64,000 bases of DNA from an uncultured Pelagibacteraceae bacterium (GTDB taxonomy: Bacteria; Pseudomonadota; Alphaproteobacteria; Pelagibacterales; Pelagibacteraceae): NCBI GenBank assembly GCA_902628305.1, contig CACOMK010000003.1, positions 1-64,000 of the forward strand, given 5' to 3'. The notes beneath the pieces were generated by a model. The model ran no database searches. It had not been told where the DNA came from and saw only the letters and a program-made list of their open reading frames with translations. The position numbers were made by a program, and so were the translations under genes. The number at the start of each line of letters is the position of its first letter. Within the stretch, counting starts at the first letter, position 1. Below are positions 22,707-34,804 of this stretch, one piece after another.

Positions 22707-23562
22707 TCAAATTGCTAAGGATACCAATATATTTCTTAAAAAATATATTAATTCACAAAAATCTTCTCACTTAAAGTCTCCCATGAAGTATGGTTTATTT
22801 CCAGGTGGAAAAAAAATAAGATCTAAAATCTTAATTGACTTAGGTTCATTATTTTCAATTGATTATAAAACATTAATAATAATTGGGTCAGCTGTTGAAT
22901 GTATTCATGCTTATTCACTTATTCATGACGATCTACCCTGCATGGATGACGATAATATAAGAAGAGGTAAACCTTCAACTCACATTAAATTTGGTGAGTC
23001 TACAGCAGTTCTAGCAGGAAATTCATTATTAACTTTAGCATTTGAAATTTTATCAAATCCCAAATTGAAATTAAATGAAAAGATTAAAATAGAATTAATA
23101 AAAAAATTATCAGAATGCTCAGGTCATCTAGGAATAGCTGGAGGGCAATATTTAGATTTAAGCTACGAGAGAAAGAAAATATCAAAGAACAAAATATTAG
23201 AAATGGAAATAAAGAAAACTGGAATGTTATTTAGTTTTTGTTGTGCTGCTCCAGCAATAATTAAGAAAAAAACAATTAAAGAAATTAAATTTTTTGAAAA
23301 TATTGGATCAAAAATTGGTCTTTTGTTCCAAATAGCTGATGATTTAATTGATCTGAAAAGTAATTCTAAAGAAGCCGGAAAAAAAACAGGAAAAGATCAA
23401 AAAAAAGGCAAGGCAACGCTTATAAACTTAATAGGCCTTGATGACTCAGTTAAGTATTGTGATAAGATAATAAAAGATATTAATAATAATTTAAGTAGAT
23501 ACGGTTCAGGATCTAAAAAAATTAATGAAACCTTGGACTATATATTGAATAGAAAAAAATGA
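22690..23562 (+). CDS. ispA: Polyprenyl (farnesyl) diphosphate synthase
   Basis: [16 protein letters not shown] and QIADDLID Asp-rich motifs. Confidence 0.92.
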   Translation: MKKQLNQIAKDTNIFLKKYINSQKSSHLKSPMKYGLFPGGKKIRSKILIDLGSLFSIDYKTLIIIGSAVECIHAYSLIHDDLPCMDDDNIRRGKPSTHIKFGESTAVLAGNSLLTLAFEILSNPKLKLNEKIKIELIKKLSECSGHLGIAGGQYLDLSYERKKISKNKILEMEIKKTGMLFSFCCAAPAIIKKKTIKEIKFFENIGSKIGLLFQIADDLIDLKSNSKEAGKKTGKDQKKGKATLINLIGLDDSVKYCDKIIKDINNNLSRYGSGSKKINETLDYILNRKK

Positions 23563-25475
23563 AGAAAAATTATCAATTTTTAAATGATATAAATTTTCCA
23601 TCTGATTTAAGAAAAGTTTCTGAAAATAATTTACAAAAAGTGGCAGATGAGGTGAGGGAGGAAATGATAGATGCTGTTTCAGAAACTGGAGGTCACTTAG
23701 GTGCAGGTCTGGGAGTGGTTGAATTGACCGTCGCACTTCATTACGTTTTTGATACTCCTAATGATAAATTAATATGGGATGTTGGCCATCAATCTTATCC
23801 ACATAAAATTTTAACTGGTAGAAAAGATAAAATTAGAACTTTACGACAAGGTGATGGTTTATCAGGTTTTACAAAAAGATCTGAAAGTGAATATGATCCA
23901 TTTGGAGCAGCTCACAGTTCAACATCTATTTCATCTGCATTAGGAATTGCCGAAGCAAATAAATTAGAAAATAAATCTTCCAATGTAATAGCTGTAATAG
24001 GTGATGGAGCAATTAGTGCAGGTATGGCTTACGAAGCCATGAATAATGCTGGAGCATCTAAGACAAAAATGATTGTTATTTTAAACGATAATGACATGTC
24101 AATTGCAAAACCAGTTGGAGCAATGAGAACTTACTTAGCAAAATTATTTACTGGTAAAATATATTTTAGCCTTAGAGAAACCTTAAAATTAATTACATCT
24201 GCATTTTCAAAAAGATTTAGTGCCAAAGCAGGAAAAGCAGAGGATTTTTTTCGTTCAGCAGTAACAGGGGGTACACTGTTTAGTTCACTTGGTTTTTATT
24301 ATGCGGGTCCTATAGATGGCCATGATTTATCAAGCCTAGTTCCAATTTTAAAAAATGCAAAAGATTCAAGACACGAGGGTCCTATAATGATTCACATTAA
24401 AACTCAAAAAGGGAAGGGTTATTCCTATGCAGAAAAAGCAAATGACCATTATCATGGAGTTTCAAAATTTAATGTTGAGACCGGAGAACAGTTAAAGAGC
24501 AAATCTAATCTTCCAGCTTATACAAAAGTTTTTGCTAACACGTTAGTGAAACACGCAAAAAAAGATAGCAAAATAGTCGGAATAACAGCAGCTATGCCAG
24601 GAGGTACAGGCATGGATATTTTTGGCAAGGAATTTCCAAGCAGAATGTTTGATGTTGGAATAGCTGAACAACATGCTGTAACTTTTGCTGCTGGCTTAGC
24701 AACTGAGGGTTATAAACCTTACGCTGCAATTTATTCAACTTTTTTACAGAGAGCATATGATCAAGTGGTACATGATGTTGCCATCCAAAGTTTACCTGTG
24801 AGATTTGCAATAGATAGAGCAGGATTAGTTGGTGCTGATGGATCAACACATGCTGGTTCATTTGATATAACTTATTTATCAACTTTGCCTAACTTTGTAG
24901 TAATGGCCGCAAGTGATGAAGCTGAACTGGTTAAAATGATCAATACTTCAGTAGATATCAATGACAGACCTTCTGCAATAAGATATCCAAGAGGAACAGG
25001 TGTTGGTGTTGATCTTCCATCAATAGATGAAAAAATTGAAATTGGTAAGGGAAGAATTATCCATCAAGGAACACAGGTTTGTATTTTAAACCTAGGTACT
25101 CGTCTTGAGGAATGTAAGTTAGCTTCAGAGGAATTAAAAGCAAAAGGAGTTTCGGTAACAGTAATTGATGCTAGATTTGCCAAGCCTTTAGATGAAGAAC
25201 TGATATTAAAATCTGCTAAGGATCATGAACTAATGATTACTGTTGAAGAAGGATCAATAGGAGGTTTTGGTTCTCATGTAAAAAATTTATTAGCTGAAAA
25301 AGGAGTATTCGATAAAGGTTTTAAATTTAGATCAATGACTTTACCAGATAAGTTTATTGAACAAGATGACCCAAAAAAAATGTACGACAAAGCTGGATTA
25401 AACAGTTCTCAAATTTCTAAGAAAATTGCTGATATTTTGTTTCAAAAGGAGACAATAAGAGTTGTGAAAAATTAA
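23559..25475 (+). CDS. dxs: 1-deoxy-D-xylulose-5-phosphate synthase
   Basis: [34 protein letters not shown]. Confidence 0.97.
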   Translation: MKKNYQFLNDINFPSDLRKVSENNLQKVADEVREEMIDAVSETGGHLGAGLGVVELTVALHYVFDTPNDKLIWDVGHQSYPHKILTGRKDKIRTLRQGDGLSGFTKRSESEYDPFGAAHSSTSISSALGIAEANKLENKSSNVIAVIGDGAISAGMAYEAMNNAGASKTKMIVILNDNDMSIAKPVGAMRTYLAKLFTGKIYFSLRETLKLITSAFSKRFSAKAGKAEDFFRSAVTGGTLFSSLGFYYAGPIDGHDLSSLVPILKNAKDSRHEGPIMIHIKTQKGKGYSYAEKANDHYHGVSKFNVETGEQLKSKSNLPAYTKVFANTLVKHAKKDSKIVGITAAMPGGTGMDIFGKEFPSRMFDVGIAEQHAVTFAAGLATEGYKPYAAIYSTFLQRAYDQVVHDVAIQSLPVRFAIDRAGLVGADGSTHAGSFDITYLSTLPNFVVMAASDEAELVKMINTSVDINDRPSAIRYPRGTGVGVDLPSIDEKIEIGKGRIIHQGTQVCILNLGTRLEECKLASEELKAKGVSVTVIDARFAKPLDEELILKSAKDHELMITVEEGSIGGFGSHVKNLLAEKGVFDKGFKFRSMTLPDKFIEQDDPKKMYDKAGLNSSQISKKIADILFQKETIRVVKN

Positions 25476-25481
25476 TTTAAG

Positions 25482-26564
25482 CTAACTACACTGGGCTTTA
25501 TTCATTAAGTAGTGGTCAAGTAAAACACAGTTCATCATAGCTTCACCAATTGGTACAGCTCTAATCCCTACACAAGGATCATGTCTACCTTTAACAGATA
25601 TTGAAGTATTTTTCCCAAATTTATTTATAGTTTTTCTACTAGTTAAAATTGATGATGTTGGTTTAACAGCAAAAGATGCAATAATTTCTTGGCCCGTAGA
25701 AATTCCACCAAGAATACCTCCCGCTTTATTAGAATTGAATTTTAATTTATTTCCTTTTGAAGAAATTTCATCTGAATTTTGTTCTCCACTTAATTGTGCT
25801 GAGTTCATTCCTGCACCAATATTTACACCTTTAACTGCATTAATACTCATTAGACCTGAAGCTATGTCAGTATCTAATTTTGAATAAATTGGAGCACCTA
25901 AACCAACTGGGATACCTCTTGCTCTTATTTCAATCACTGCTCCACAAGATGAACCTGATTTTCTTACACCAAGCAAATATTTTTCCCATAATTTAATCAT
26001 TGATTTATCTGGACAAAAAAATGGATTTTTTGAAATTACTTTATCGTTCCATTGATTTGTATCACATCCAAGAATTCCTAGCTGAGTTACTGCACCAATT
26101 ACTCTAAATTTTTTACCTAATTTTTTTTGAAGTACAACTTTTGCTATTGCACCGGCTGCAACTCGTGCTGCAGTTTCTCTAGCAGAAGATCTACCACCTC
26201 CTCTATAGTCTCTAATTCCATATTTTTTAAAATAAGTAAAATCTGCGTGACCTGGTCTGAACTTATCTTTAATATTACTATAATCTTTGGATCTCATGTC
26301 TTTGTTATAGATTATGAGAGAAATAGGTGTTCCTGTAGTTTTCCCTTCAAATACTCCTGATAAAATCTGAACCTTATCATCCTCTTTTCGCTGAGTTGTA
26401 AATTTAGATTGTCCTGGTTTTCTTTTGTCTAATTCTATTTGAATATCTTGCTCTTTAAGATTTATATTTGGAGGACAACCATCAACAATACAACCAATTG
26501 CAGGTCCATGAGATTCCCCCCAAGTTGTGAAACGAAATAGCTTTCCAAAAGTATTAAATGACAT
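25482..26564 (-). CDS. aroC: Chorismate synthase
   Basis: [34 protein letters not shown]. Confidence 0.97.
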   Translation of the reverse strand: MSFNTFGKLFRFTTWGESHGPAIGCIVDGCPPNINLKEQDIQIELDKRKPGQSKFTTQRKEDDKVQILSGVFEGKTTGTPISLIIYNKDMRSKDYSNIKDKFRPGHADFTYFKKYGIRDYRGGGRSSARETAARVAAGAIAKVVLQKKLGKKFRVIGAVTQLGILGCDTNQWNDKVISKNPFFCPDKSMIKLWEKYLLGVRKSGSSCGAVIEIRARGIPVGLGAPIYSKLDTDIASGLMSINAVKGVNIGAGMNSAQLSGEQNSDEISSKGNKLKFNSNKAGGILGGISTGQEIIASFAVKPTSSILTSRKTINKFGKNTSISVKGRHDPCVGIRAVPIGEAMMNCVLLDHYLMNKAQCS

Positions 26565-26597
26565 TATTTATATTATATAGATTATTTTGTTTAAATT

Positions 26598-27224
26598 ATG
26601 AATCAAAAAAACTCTTTAGGTCTTAATAGTTGCTTTCTTGATATAGATGATCCGATTCAATTATTTCATGAATGGATGGAGGAAGCAAAGAAAACTGAGC
26701 CAAATGATCCAAACGCTGTTGCTTTGTCCACATCAAATCAAAGCAACATTCCTTCAGTTAGAATGGTTTTACTTAAAGATTTCAACAAAGATGGATTTGT
26801 ATTTTACACAAATTTAAATAGTAAAAAGGGAAATGAATTAAAAGAAAATCCATACGCTGCGATGTGTTTCCACTGGAAAAGTCTCTTAAGACAAATAAGA
26901 ATTAATGGAAAGGTTACATTAGTTTCCGATCAGGTTGCAGACGAATATTATTCATCAAGAGCGTATGAAAGTCGAATAGGAGCATGGGCTTCTAATCAAA
27001 GTGAAGAATTAAATTCGCGAGAACAATTGTTAAAGTCCATACAAGATTATAAAAAAAAATATAGTAACAAAACAGATGTACCAAGACCAAGTCACTGGTC
27101 TGGATGGATTTTATCACCAGATAGTATTGAATTTTGGTTAGATGGTGAGAATAGAATTCACGAGAGATTGAAATACAATAAAGATAACTCCGGAAAGTGG
27201 ATAAAGTGTTTATTAAGTCCTTAA
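26598..27224 (+). CDS. pdxH: Pyridoxamine 5'-phosphate oxidase
   Basis: C-terminal RIHERLKY...WIKCLLSP, SVRMVLLKDF. Confidence 0.93.
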   Translation: MNQKNSLGLNSCFLDIDDPIQLFHEWMEEAKKTEPNDPNAVALSTSNQSNIPSVRMVLLKDFNKDGFVFYTNLNSKKGNELKENPYAAMCFHWKSLLRQIRINGKVTLVSDQVADEYYSSRAYESRIGAWASNQSEELNSREQLLKSIQDYKKKYSNKTDVPRPSHWSGWILSPDSIEFWLDGENRIHERLKYNKDNSGKWIKCLLSP

Positions 27225-28234
27225 AAATTTCTTGATAAACTAAATGATGTCAATCTTTTAAGAATATTTTTTTCTTTAGAGTCTTTGAATACACTTAGAG
27301 AATTTGAGGCTAAATTTATATAGTGCTGTGCTTTTTGATAGCATTCCTGAATTATTTTATACTTGTTTATTAGAGCAATAATTTCATTAAAGTCATCTTT
27401 TGTTCTTAACTCTTTTTTAAACATATTTGATAAAATTTTCTTTTCATCATTTCCTAATTTTTGAAAAAGTAAAATTATTGGTAAGGTAATTTTTCCTTCA
27501 AAATAATCTTGACCAATTTTTTTACCAAATAGCTTGAGCTCGGCATTATAGTCTAGTGTGTCATCTGCTATTTGAAAAGTTAATCCTAAGTTTCTTCCAT
27601 AAAATTCTAAAGCATCTTTTTCTTTATTTTCTGCATCAGATAAAATTGCACCAACTTTAGTTGCTGCTGCAAATAACTCAGCAGTTTTTGCTGAGATTAT
27701 TTTTAAATATGTTTCCTCCAGCATATCAACCTCTCCTTTATGTTGAAGTTGTAGAACTTCACCTTGAGCTATTTTAGATGAAGTGGAAGACAATAATTTT
27801 AAAACTTCTAGGTTTCCATCTTCTACCATCATCTCAAAACATCTACTTAATAAATAATCTCCTATCAAAACTGAGGAATGATTGTTCCAAACTTTGTTTA
27901 AAGTTTCTTTTCCTCTTCTAACAGTGCCTTCATCAATTACATCATCATGCATCAAGGTTGCACTATGAATTAATTCAACACATGCAGCTAAATTTATATC
28001 TCTAGAGCCTTTCGAGTAGCCACATAATTTTGCACTACCCAACGTCAGTAAAGCTCTTAGTCTTTTTCCTCCAGTTTCTATGTGATAATCTGTCATTTTT
28101 TGAACCAGCTGTACGTCACTAGATAATTTTGATTTTATTTTTTCTTCGGTTAAAACCAGTTTTTCTTCAACTGAGTCTCTAAGCTGAAAATATGAATCAT
28201 TTATCTGATTTTTAAGCTGTACAACTGTTCCCAT
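27221..28234 (-). CDS. ispB: Polyprenyl diphosphate synthase (octaprenyl-type)
   Basis: LMHDDVIDEGTVRRG and QIADDTLDY. Confidence 0.88.
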   Translation of the reverse strand: MGTVVQLKNQINDSYFQLRDSVEEKLVLTEEKIKSKLSSDVQLVQKMTDYHIETGGKRLRALLTLGSAKLCGYSKGSRDINLAACVELIHSATLMHDDVIDEGTVRRGKETLNKVWNNHSSVLIGDYLLSRCFEMMVEDGNLEVLKLLSSTSSKIAQGEVLQLQHKGEVDMLEETYLKIISAKTAELFAAATKVGAILSDAENKEKDALEFYGRNLGLTFQIADDTLDYNAELKLFGKKIGQDYFEGKITLPIILLFQKLGNDEKKILSNMFKKELRTKDDFNEIIALINKYKIIQECYQKAQHYINLASNSLSVFKDSKEKNILKRLTSFSLSRNF

Positions 28235-28348
28235 AAGATTTTTAAATTAGTATAATTTGTTTATATATATTACTTATCAATTGACGCACCAGTTTCTTCA
28301 ATTATAAGTAGTCTTTATATTCAATAAATAATTCTGTAAGACTTAAGT

Positions 28349-29155
28349 ATGTTCTCGTTTTTTAAAAAGAAAAAAATTGTTGCTCATTTAAAATTAAGTG
28401 GAGTTATTGGTAATGCTGGAAAATTTAAACAGGGTATTGATTTTGCAGGTCAAGAAGAACTAATTAAAAAGGCTTTTTCTCTGAAAAAAGCGTCATGTGT
28501 TGCTATATCAATTAATTCTCCAGGAGGATCACCAGTTCAATCTCATTTAATCTATAGTTTTATTAGACAACAAGCAAAAAAACACAAAAAAAAAGTTATT
28601 GTATTCGCTGAAGATGTGGCAGCTTCTGGAGGTTATTTGATTTCTTGTGCTGGAGATGAAATTTATGCAAATTCAAGTTCAATAATCGGGTCTATAGGAG
28701 TTATATATTCTTCTTTTGGATTTACTGAGTTGATAAAAAAAATTGGGGTTGAAAGAAGAGTTCATACTGCAGGTAAAAACAAAAGCACACTTGATCCATT
28801 TTTAGAAGAAAAAAACGAAGACATTGAAAGATTAAAAAATATTCAATTGGATCTTCATAAAGACTTTATAGATGTTGTTGAAAAAAGTAGAGGATCAAAA
28901 TTAAACAAATCTGATGTAGAACTTTTTTCAGGTGAATTTTGGTCAGGAAGTAAAGCAAAAAATTTAGGTTTGATTGACGGAATAGGTAATGCACATGAAA
29001 TATTAAAAGAAAAATTTGGTGAGGATGTAATTATTAAAAAATTTGAAAAATCAAAAGGATGGTTAAGTCAAAAACTTTCTTCATCTAGCAATCAAGTAGA
29101 TCAAATAGCAAGTATTTTAGATGAAAGATCAATTTGGCAAAGATATGGTTTCTAA
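28349..29155 (+). CDS. S49 family peptidase (SppA-like)
   Basis: [37 protein letters not shown]. Confidence 0.9.
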   Translation: MFSFFKKKKIVAHLKLSGVIGNAGKFKQGIDFAGQEELIKKAFSLKKASCVAISINSPGGSPVQSHLIYSFIRQQAKKHKKKVIVFAEDVAASGGYLISCAGDEIYANSSSIIGSIGVIYSSFGFTELIKKIGVERRVHTAGKNKSTLDPFLEEKNEDIERLKNIQLDLHKDFIDVVEKSRGSKLNKSDVELFSGEFWSGSKAKNLGLIDGIGNAHEILKEKFGEDVIIKKFEKSKGWLSQKLSSSSNQVDQIASILDERSIWQRYGF

Positions 29156-30026
29156 AGTAAATAAAGAAAAAAAAAAAATTCAAACATTCCAAGAAACAAT
29201 TTTAAATCTTCAGAAATTTTGGAGTAAAAAAGGATGCATTATTCTTCAGCCTTATGATATGGAGGTTGGTGCAGGAACTTTTCACCCAGCTACCACCCTA
29301 AGATCACTTGGAAATAAACCATGGAAAGCAGCTTACGTACAACCATCAAGAAGACCTACAGATGGAAGATATGGAGATAATCCAAACAGGTTGCAACACT
29401 ATTATCAATTTCAGGTATTGATTAAACCTTCACCTGAAAATATAAAAAAACTTTATTTGAATAGTTTATCTACTATAGGAATAGATCATAATGATCATGA
29501 TATAAGGTTTGTTGAAGATGATTGGGAAAGTCCAACATTAGGTGCGGCAGGATTGGGATGGGAAGTATGGTGTGATGGAATGGAAATTACTCAATTCACC
29601 TATTTTCAACAAATGGCTGGATTTGATTGTAAACCTGTATCAGTTGAAATTACTTATGGTTTAGAAAGAATTTGCATGTTCACTCAAAAAGAAAAAAATG
29701 TTTATGATTTGTTGTGGAATGACGAAGGTGTGAAATATCACGAAGTATTTCATCAAGCTGAAAAAGAATTTTCAGCATACAATTTTGAACACGCGAATGT
29801 AGAAACACTCTTGAAAATGTTTGACATGCATGAGACTGAGGCAAAGGATTTGGTAGAAAAAAAAATATCTTTACCAGCATATGATCAATGTTTAAAAGCC
29901 AGTCATGTGTTTAATATTTTAGATGCAAGAGGAGCAATAAGTGTTGCACAAAGAGCAGGATATATTGCTAGAATAAGAGATATTACAAAATCTGCAGCAG
30001 GTGTTTGGTTAGAAAGTCAAAAGTAA
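29145..30026 (+). CDS. glyQ: Glycyl-tRNA synthetase alpha subunit (start moved to ATG 29145)
   Basis: [22 protein letters not shown]. Confidence 0.96.
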   Translation: MVSKVNKEKKKIQTFQETILNLQKFWSKKGCIILQPYDMEVGAGTFHPATTLRSLGNKPWKAAYVQPSRRPTDGRYGDNPNRLQHYYQFQVLIKPSPENIKKLYLNSLSTIGIDHNDHDIRFVEDDWESPTLGAAGLGWEVWCDGMEITQFTYFQQMAGFDCKPVSVEITYGLERICMFTQKEKNVYDLLWNDEGVKYHEVFHQAEKEFSAYNFEHANVETLLKMFDMHETEAKDLVEKKISLPAYDQCLKASHVFNILDARGAISVAQRAGYIARIRDITKSAAGVWLESQK

Positions 30027-32092
30027 TGTCAGATTTTTTTTTGGAATTATTCAGTGAGGAAATACCCTCAAATCTTCAACAAAATTTAAGGGAAGATTTA
30101 CTTAAAAAATTTAATGAGTTATTTTTTGAAAGATCAATTTTATTTAAAAGAAGCTCATCATACTCAACACCAAATAGATTAGTTCTATTGTTTGAAGGTG
30201 TACAAAAAAACGTTGTAATAAAATCTGAGGAGATAAAAGGTCCAAATATTAAGTCACCAGAGGAAGCATTGGAGGGGTTTGTTAGATCAAATAAAATCCT
30301 AATAAAAGATCTCTACCAAAAAAAAAATGATAAAGGGGAATTTTATTATTTTAAGACAAAGTCAAAAAAATTGTACACACATGAATTATTAGAAAAATCT
30401 ATACCAATATTATTGAATAAAATTCAATGGAAAAAATCAATGTTTTGGGGAACTTTTGACCTAAATTGGGGGAGACCATTAAAGTCAATTCTAGCTGTAT
30501 TTGACAAAAAAAAATTAAATTTTAATTTTCATCATCTAACATCTTCAAACTCTACTTTTATCGATAAAGAATTTGAAGAAAACAAAAAGTCGTTCTTAGA
30601 ATTTAAAAAATATAAAAGTTTTTTCAAAAAAATTGGCATCATTATAGATCATCATGAAAGAAAAAAATTAATAGAAAAAAAATTTAATAATATATTAAAA
30701 AATAAAAATTTAAATATTCAAGATAATCCTAAGCTACTTAATGAGGTTGTAGATTTAACAGATCAACCTAATATCCTCCTATGTGAATTTGATAAGAAAT
30801 TTTTAAATATTCCTAAAGAAATATTAATTATTACGATGCAATATCATCAAAAATATTTTCCAATATTTGATAATAAAGGAAATATTACAAACGAATTTTT
30901 AGTAGTTGCAAATAAGAAAGATAAAAAGGGATTAATTAAATTGGGAAATGAAAGAGTAGTTGAAGCAAGATTAAGTGATGCAGAATTTTTTTGGAAAAAA
31001 GATAAATCTCAAAATATGGTTAAAAAAGTTACTGATTTAAAATCTATGAATTATTTTAAAGGACTAGGAAGCTATTTCGATAAAGCTCAAAGAATGAGAA
31101 AATTGGGTGGAATGATATCCGATGAACTTTTGATTAGTAAGGAAAAAGTTGAGTTATCAGCATCAATTTGTAAAGTCGATTTATTATCAGAGTTAGTAGG
31201 TGAATTCCCAGAACTCCAGGGTTTGATGGGAGGTTATTTTGCTAATGCGCAAGGTTTTGATAAAGATTTGGTGTTGGCCATCAGTGAGCAATATTTACCT
31301 ACAGGTTCTGGTTCGAGAGTCCCCAAAAAACCCTTTAGCATAGCATTATCATTAGCTGATAAGATAGATACTTTAGTTGGTTTTTTTGGTTTGAATCAAA
31401 AGCCAACAAGTTCTAAAGATCCATATGGTTTAAGGAGATTAGCAGTAGGGATAATAAGAATAATAGTTGAAAATAAAAAAGATTTCAAAATAAAAGATTT
31501 AATTAATTATTCCTCAAACCTATATTTTGATCAGGGTTTAAAAATTGAAAATAAATTTTTACAAAAGGAATTATCAGATTTTTTAATGGAAAGATTAAAA
31601 CATCATATGAGGGAAGAAAATATTAGAAATGATATTATTCAAGCCTCAACCAGTTCTTTTAATTTAGATCAATCAGTTATTATTTTTAATAAGGCCAAAC
31701 ATTTAAATAAAATAATTGATAAACAAGATGGCTTGGATATTATTGCAAGCTATAAACGAGCTTCAAACATTTTAGATAGTCAATTTAAAAATGATAATAT
31801 AGAATTATCTAATACAACTGATCCTAGTATATTTAAAACTGAGTTAGAAAAAAACCTATTTAAAAAAATTAGTGAATTAAGGAAATATTTTTCGAATATA
31901 AATAAAGATGAAAATTATGTTCAAACATTGGACAATTTAGCTAGCGTGAAAAGAGAAGTTTTCGATTTTTTTGATAATGTAATTGTAAACGAGGGTGATC
32001 CGGTCATAAAGAAAAATAGGCTAGAACTAATCCAAATGATGTGTAAAACGTTCAACAATTATGTTAATTTTTCTCTAATCTCCCATAAATGA
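30026..32092 (+). CDS. glyS: Glycyl-tRNA synthetase beta subunit (start moved to ATG 30026, TAATG overlap)
   Basis: LELFSEEIPSNL; follows glyQ. Confidence 0.95.
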   Translation: MSDFFLELFSEEIPSNLQQNLREDLLKKFNELFFERSILFKRSSSYSTPNRLVLLFEGVQKNVVIKSEEIKGPNIKSPEEALEGFVRSNKILIKDLYQKKNDKGEFYYFKTKSKKLYTHELLEKSIPILLNKIQWKKSMFWGTFDLNWGRPLKSILAVFDKKKLNFNFHHLTSSNSTFIDKEFEENKKSFLEFKKYKSFFKKIGIIIDHHERKKLIEKKFNNILKNKNLNIQDNPKLLNEVVDLTDQPNILLCEFDKKFLNIPKEILIITMQYHQKYFPIFDNKGNITNEFLVVANKKDKKGLIKLGNERVVEARLSDAEFFWKKDKSQNMVKKVTDLKSMNYFKGLGSYFDKAQRMRKLGGMISDELLISKEKVELSASICKVDLLSELVGEFPELQGLMGGYFANAQGFDKDLVLAISEQYLPTGSGSRVPKKPFSIALSLADKIDTLVGFFGLNQKPTSSKDPYGLRRLAVGIIRIIVENKKDFKIKDLINYSSNLYFDQGLKIENKFLQKELSDFLMERLKHHMREENIRNDIIQASTSSFNLDQSVIIFNKAKHLNKIIDKQDGLDIIASYKRASNILDSQFKNDNIELSNTTDPSIFKTELEKNLFKKISELRKYFSNINKDENYVQTLDNLASVKREVFDFFDNVIVNEGDPVIKKNRLELIQMMCKTFNNYVNFSLISHK

Positions 32093-34749
32093 AAAAACTT
32101 ATTTTAAACTTTAATTCTAAGGACATTAAAAAAATTAAAAATCCTAAAAACTTTTTAGGAGGTAAAGGTGCTAATCTTTCTGAAATGGGAAGAATGGGTC
32201 TTCCAGTGCCTCCTGGCTTTACAATATCAACAAAAGTTTGCGAAATTTTTTATAAGAATAAAAAAAAATTAAATAAAAATCTAATTTCTCTTATTAAAAC
32301 AGAATTAAAAATAATTGAAAAAAATGTCTCAAAAAAATTTGGAGACTTAAAAAATCCACTTTTGTTATCTGTGCGATCTGGAGCAAGAGTATCTATGCCA
32401 GGCATGATGGATACAATTTTAAATCTTGGTCTAAACGATAAAACAGTCAAAGCTTTAGCGATTAAAACTTTAAATGGAAGATTTGCTAAAGATAGTTATA
32501 GACGTTTCATTCAAATGTACGGTAATGTGGTAATGGGTGTCGAAGGTTATCATTTTGAGGAATTAATTGAAAATTATAAACTTACTAAAGGTGTCTTATT
32601 AGATACAGATTTAGATGAAAGCGATTGGGATGGATTAATTGAAGACTTTAAAAGAACAATAAGAGAAAAGGCCAAAAAAGATTTTCCTCAAGATGTCTAT
32701 GAACAATTACTAGGAGCAGTAAGTGCTGTATTTTTATCATGGGAAAGTAGTAGAGCAAAAGTTTATAGAAAACTAAATCAAATCCCAGCAGAATGGGGAA
32801 CTGCTGTAAATGTTCAATCAATGGTGTTTGGAAATATGGGTGATGATTGTGCAACAGGAGTTGTCTTTACAAGAAATCCATCAGACGGATCAAAAGAAAT
32901 ATATGGTGAGTACTTAATTAATGCACAAGGCGAAGATGTTGTGGCGGGTACAAGGACACCTCAATACATCACAAAAAAAGCTAAACGAGATGCTAAAGTA
33001 AAAGAATTATCAATGGAAGAATCTATGCCAAAAGTCTTTAAAGAACTTCAAAAAATTTTGAAAAAATTAGAAAAGCATTACAAAGATATGCAAGACGTAG
33101 AGTTTACGGTAGAATGTAATAAACTATGGATGCTTCAAACAAGATCTGGAAAAAGAACAGCAAAATCAGCTGTCAAAATTGCAGTTGATATGGTAAAAGA
33201 AAAATTAATTTCAAAACGAGAATCTGTATTAAGAATTGACCCAAACTCTTTGGACACACTTTTGCACCCTACTCTAGATGAAAAAAGTACAATTAATGTA
33301 ATAGCAACTGGATTGCCAGCATCGCCAGGAGCAGCCAGTGGAAAAGTTGTATTTACATCAGAAGATGCTGAAAGACTAACTGCAATGATGCAAGATACAA
33401 TTTTGGTAAGAGTAGAAACCTCTCCAGAAGATATTCAAGGTATGCATGCTGCTAAAGGGATTTTGACTGCAAGAGGAGGAATGACAAGTCATGCAGCTGT
33501 TGTTGCAAGAGGTATGGGTAGACCATGTGTATCAGGATCAAGTGAAATTGACATAAACTACGAAAATAAATCTTTTAAAACTTCTTCAATGGAAATTAAA
33601 GAGGGAGACATAATTACTATAGATGGCTCAACCGGGAGAATTATTGCTGGAAGTGTTTCAACTGTTAAACCAGAAATATCTGGTGATTTTTCAAAGTTAA
33701 TGTCTTGGGCTGATAGTTTTAGAAAACTAAAAGTAAGAACAAATTCTGAGACCCCAAAAGATACTAGGATAGCAAAAGATTTTGGTGCAGAGGGCATTGG
33801 TCTATGTAGAACTGAACATATGTTTTTTGATGAAGAACGAATTTTGTCTGTAAGAGAAATGATATTATCAAAAACAAAAGAAGACAGAGCAAAAGCATTA
33901 GAAAAATTGTTGCCGCATCAAAGAAAAGATTTCATTGATATTTTTAAAATTATGAGCGGATTACCAGTCACAGTAAGATTATTAGACCCTCCATTACACG
34001 AATTTTTACCTCATACAGATAAGGAAATTAATGAGGTTGCTAATATAGTTAATCTTCCAGTTAAAGAGGTTTTATCTAGAATTGAAGAACTTCACGAGCA
34101 AAATCCTATGCTGGGTCACAGAGGTTGTCGTCTGGGAATATCTTTTCCTGAAATTTACGAAATGCAATGTAAAGCAATATTTGAAGCTTTAGCACATCTT
34201 CAAAAAAGTAAAATTAAATCTGCATTTCCTGAAATAATGATACCTTTGGTGTCAACAGAGGTTGAGATAAAAATAATGAAAGATTTAGTAATTAGAACTG
34301 CACGCGAAGTTCAACAAGAGCATAAATTGAAAATAGGATTTTTAGTAGGTACGATGATTGAATTACCTAGAGCTGCAATAAAGGCAAAGGAAATTGCTAA
34401 GCATGCAGAATTCTTTAGTTTTGGAACTAATGATTTAACTCAGACTACTTTTGGAATTAGTAGAGATGATAGTGGAAAATTTTTAAATGACTATTTAGAA
34501 AACAAAATATTTTCTGTAGATCCTTTTGTTTCAATAGATGAAGGAGTTTCAGATTTAGTAGAAATAGCAGTAGAAAGAGGAAGAAAACAAAACAAAAATC
34601 TTAAATTAGGTATTTGTGGAGAGCACGGAGGAGATCCTCAAAGCATATCTTTTTGTTCTAAAGCAGGATTGAATTATGTTTCTTGTTCGCCTTATAGGGT
34701 CCCAGTCGCTAGGTTAGCTGCTGCTCAAGCTGAACTTAAAAAAAATTAA
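32089..34749 (+). CDS. ppdK: Pyruvate, phosphate dikinase
   Basis: LGGKGANLSEM, GGMTSHAAVVARGMG, C-terminal PEP-utilising domain. Confidence 0.97.
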   Translation: MKKLILNFNSKDIKKIKNPKNFLGGKGANLSEMGRMGLPVPPGFTISTKVCEIFYKNKKKLNKNLISLIKTELKIIEKNVSKKFGDLKNPLLLSVRSGARVSMPGMMDTILNLGLNDKTVKALAIKTLNGRFAKDSYRRFIQMYGNVVMGVEGYHFEELIENYKLTKGVLLDTDLDESDWDGLIEDFKRTIREKAKKDFPQDVYEQLLGAVSAVFLSWESSRAKVYRKLNQIPAEWGTAVNVQSMVFGNMGDDCATGVVFTRNPSDGSKEIYGEYLINAQGEDVVAGTRTPQYITKKAKRDAKVKELSMEESMPKVFKELQKILKKLEKHYKDMQDVEFTVECNKLWMLQTRSGKRTAKSAVKIAVDMVKEKLISKRESVLRIDPNSLDTLLHPTLDEKSTINVIATGLPASPGAASGKVVFTSEDAERLTAMMQDTILVRVETSPEDIQGMHAAKGILTARGGMTSHAAVVARGMGRPCVSGSSEIDINYENKSFKTSSMEIKEGDIITIDGSTGRIIAGSVSTVKPEISGDFSKLMSWADSFRKLKVRTNSETPKDTRIAKDFGAEGIGLCRTEHMFFDEERILSVREMILSKTKEDRAKALEKLLPHQRKDFIDIFKIMSGLPVTVRLLDPPLHEFLPHTDKEINEVANIVNLPVKEVLSRIEELHEQNPMLGHRGCRLGISFPEIYEMQCKAIFEALAHLQKSKIKSAFPEIMIPLVSTEVEIKIMKDLVIRTAREVQQEHKLKIGFLVGTMIELPRAAIKAKEIAKHAEFFSFGTNDLTQTTFGISRDDSGKFLNDYLENKIFSVDPFVSIDEGVSDLVEIAVERGRKQNKNLKLGICGEHGGDPQSISFCSKAGLNYVSCSPYRVPVARLAAAQAELKKN

Positions 34750-34762
34750 ATCAATTATGCAA

Positions 34763-34783
34763 GCGTTCTGTTGCCAGGTGCCC
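34763..34783 (+). repeat. att-like direct repeat copy 1 (distal, 21 bp match): gcgttctgttgccaggtgccc
   Basis: Identical to the core of the 37151 and 43324 copies; 13 nt after the ppdK stop. Confidence 0.9.
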
Positions 34784-34804
34784 TTAATTTTGTTTTAATT
34801 TAGT

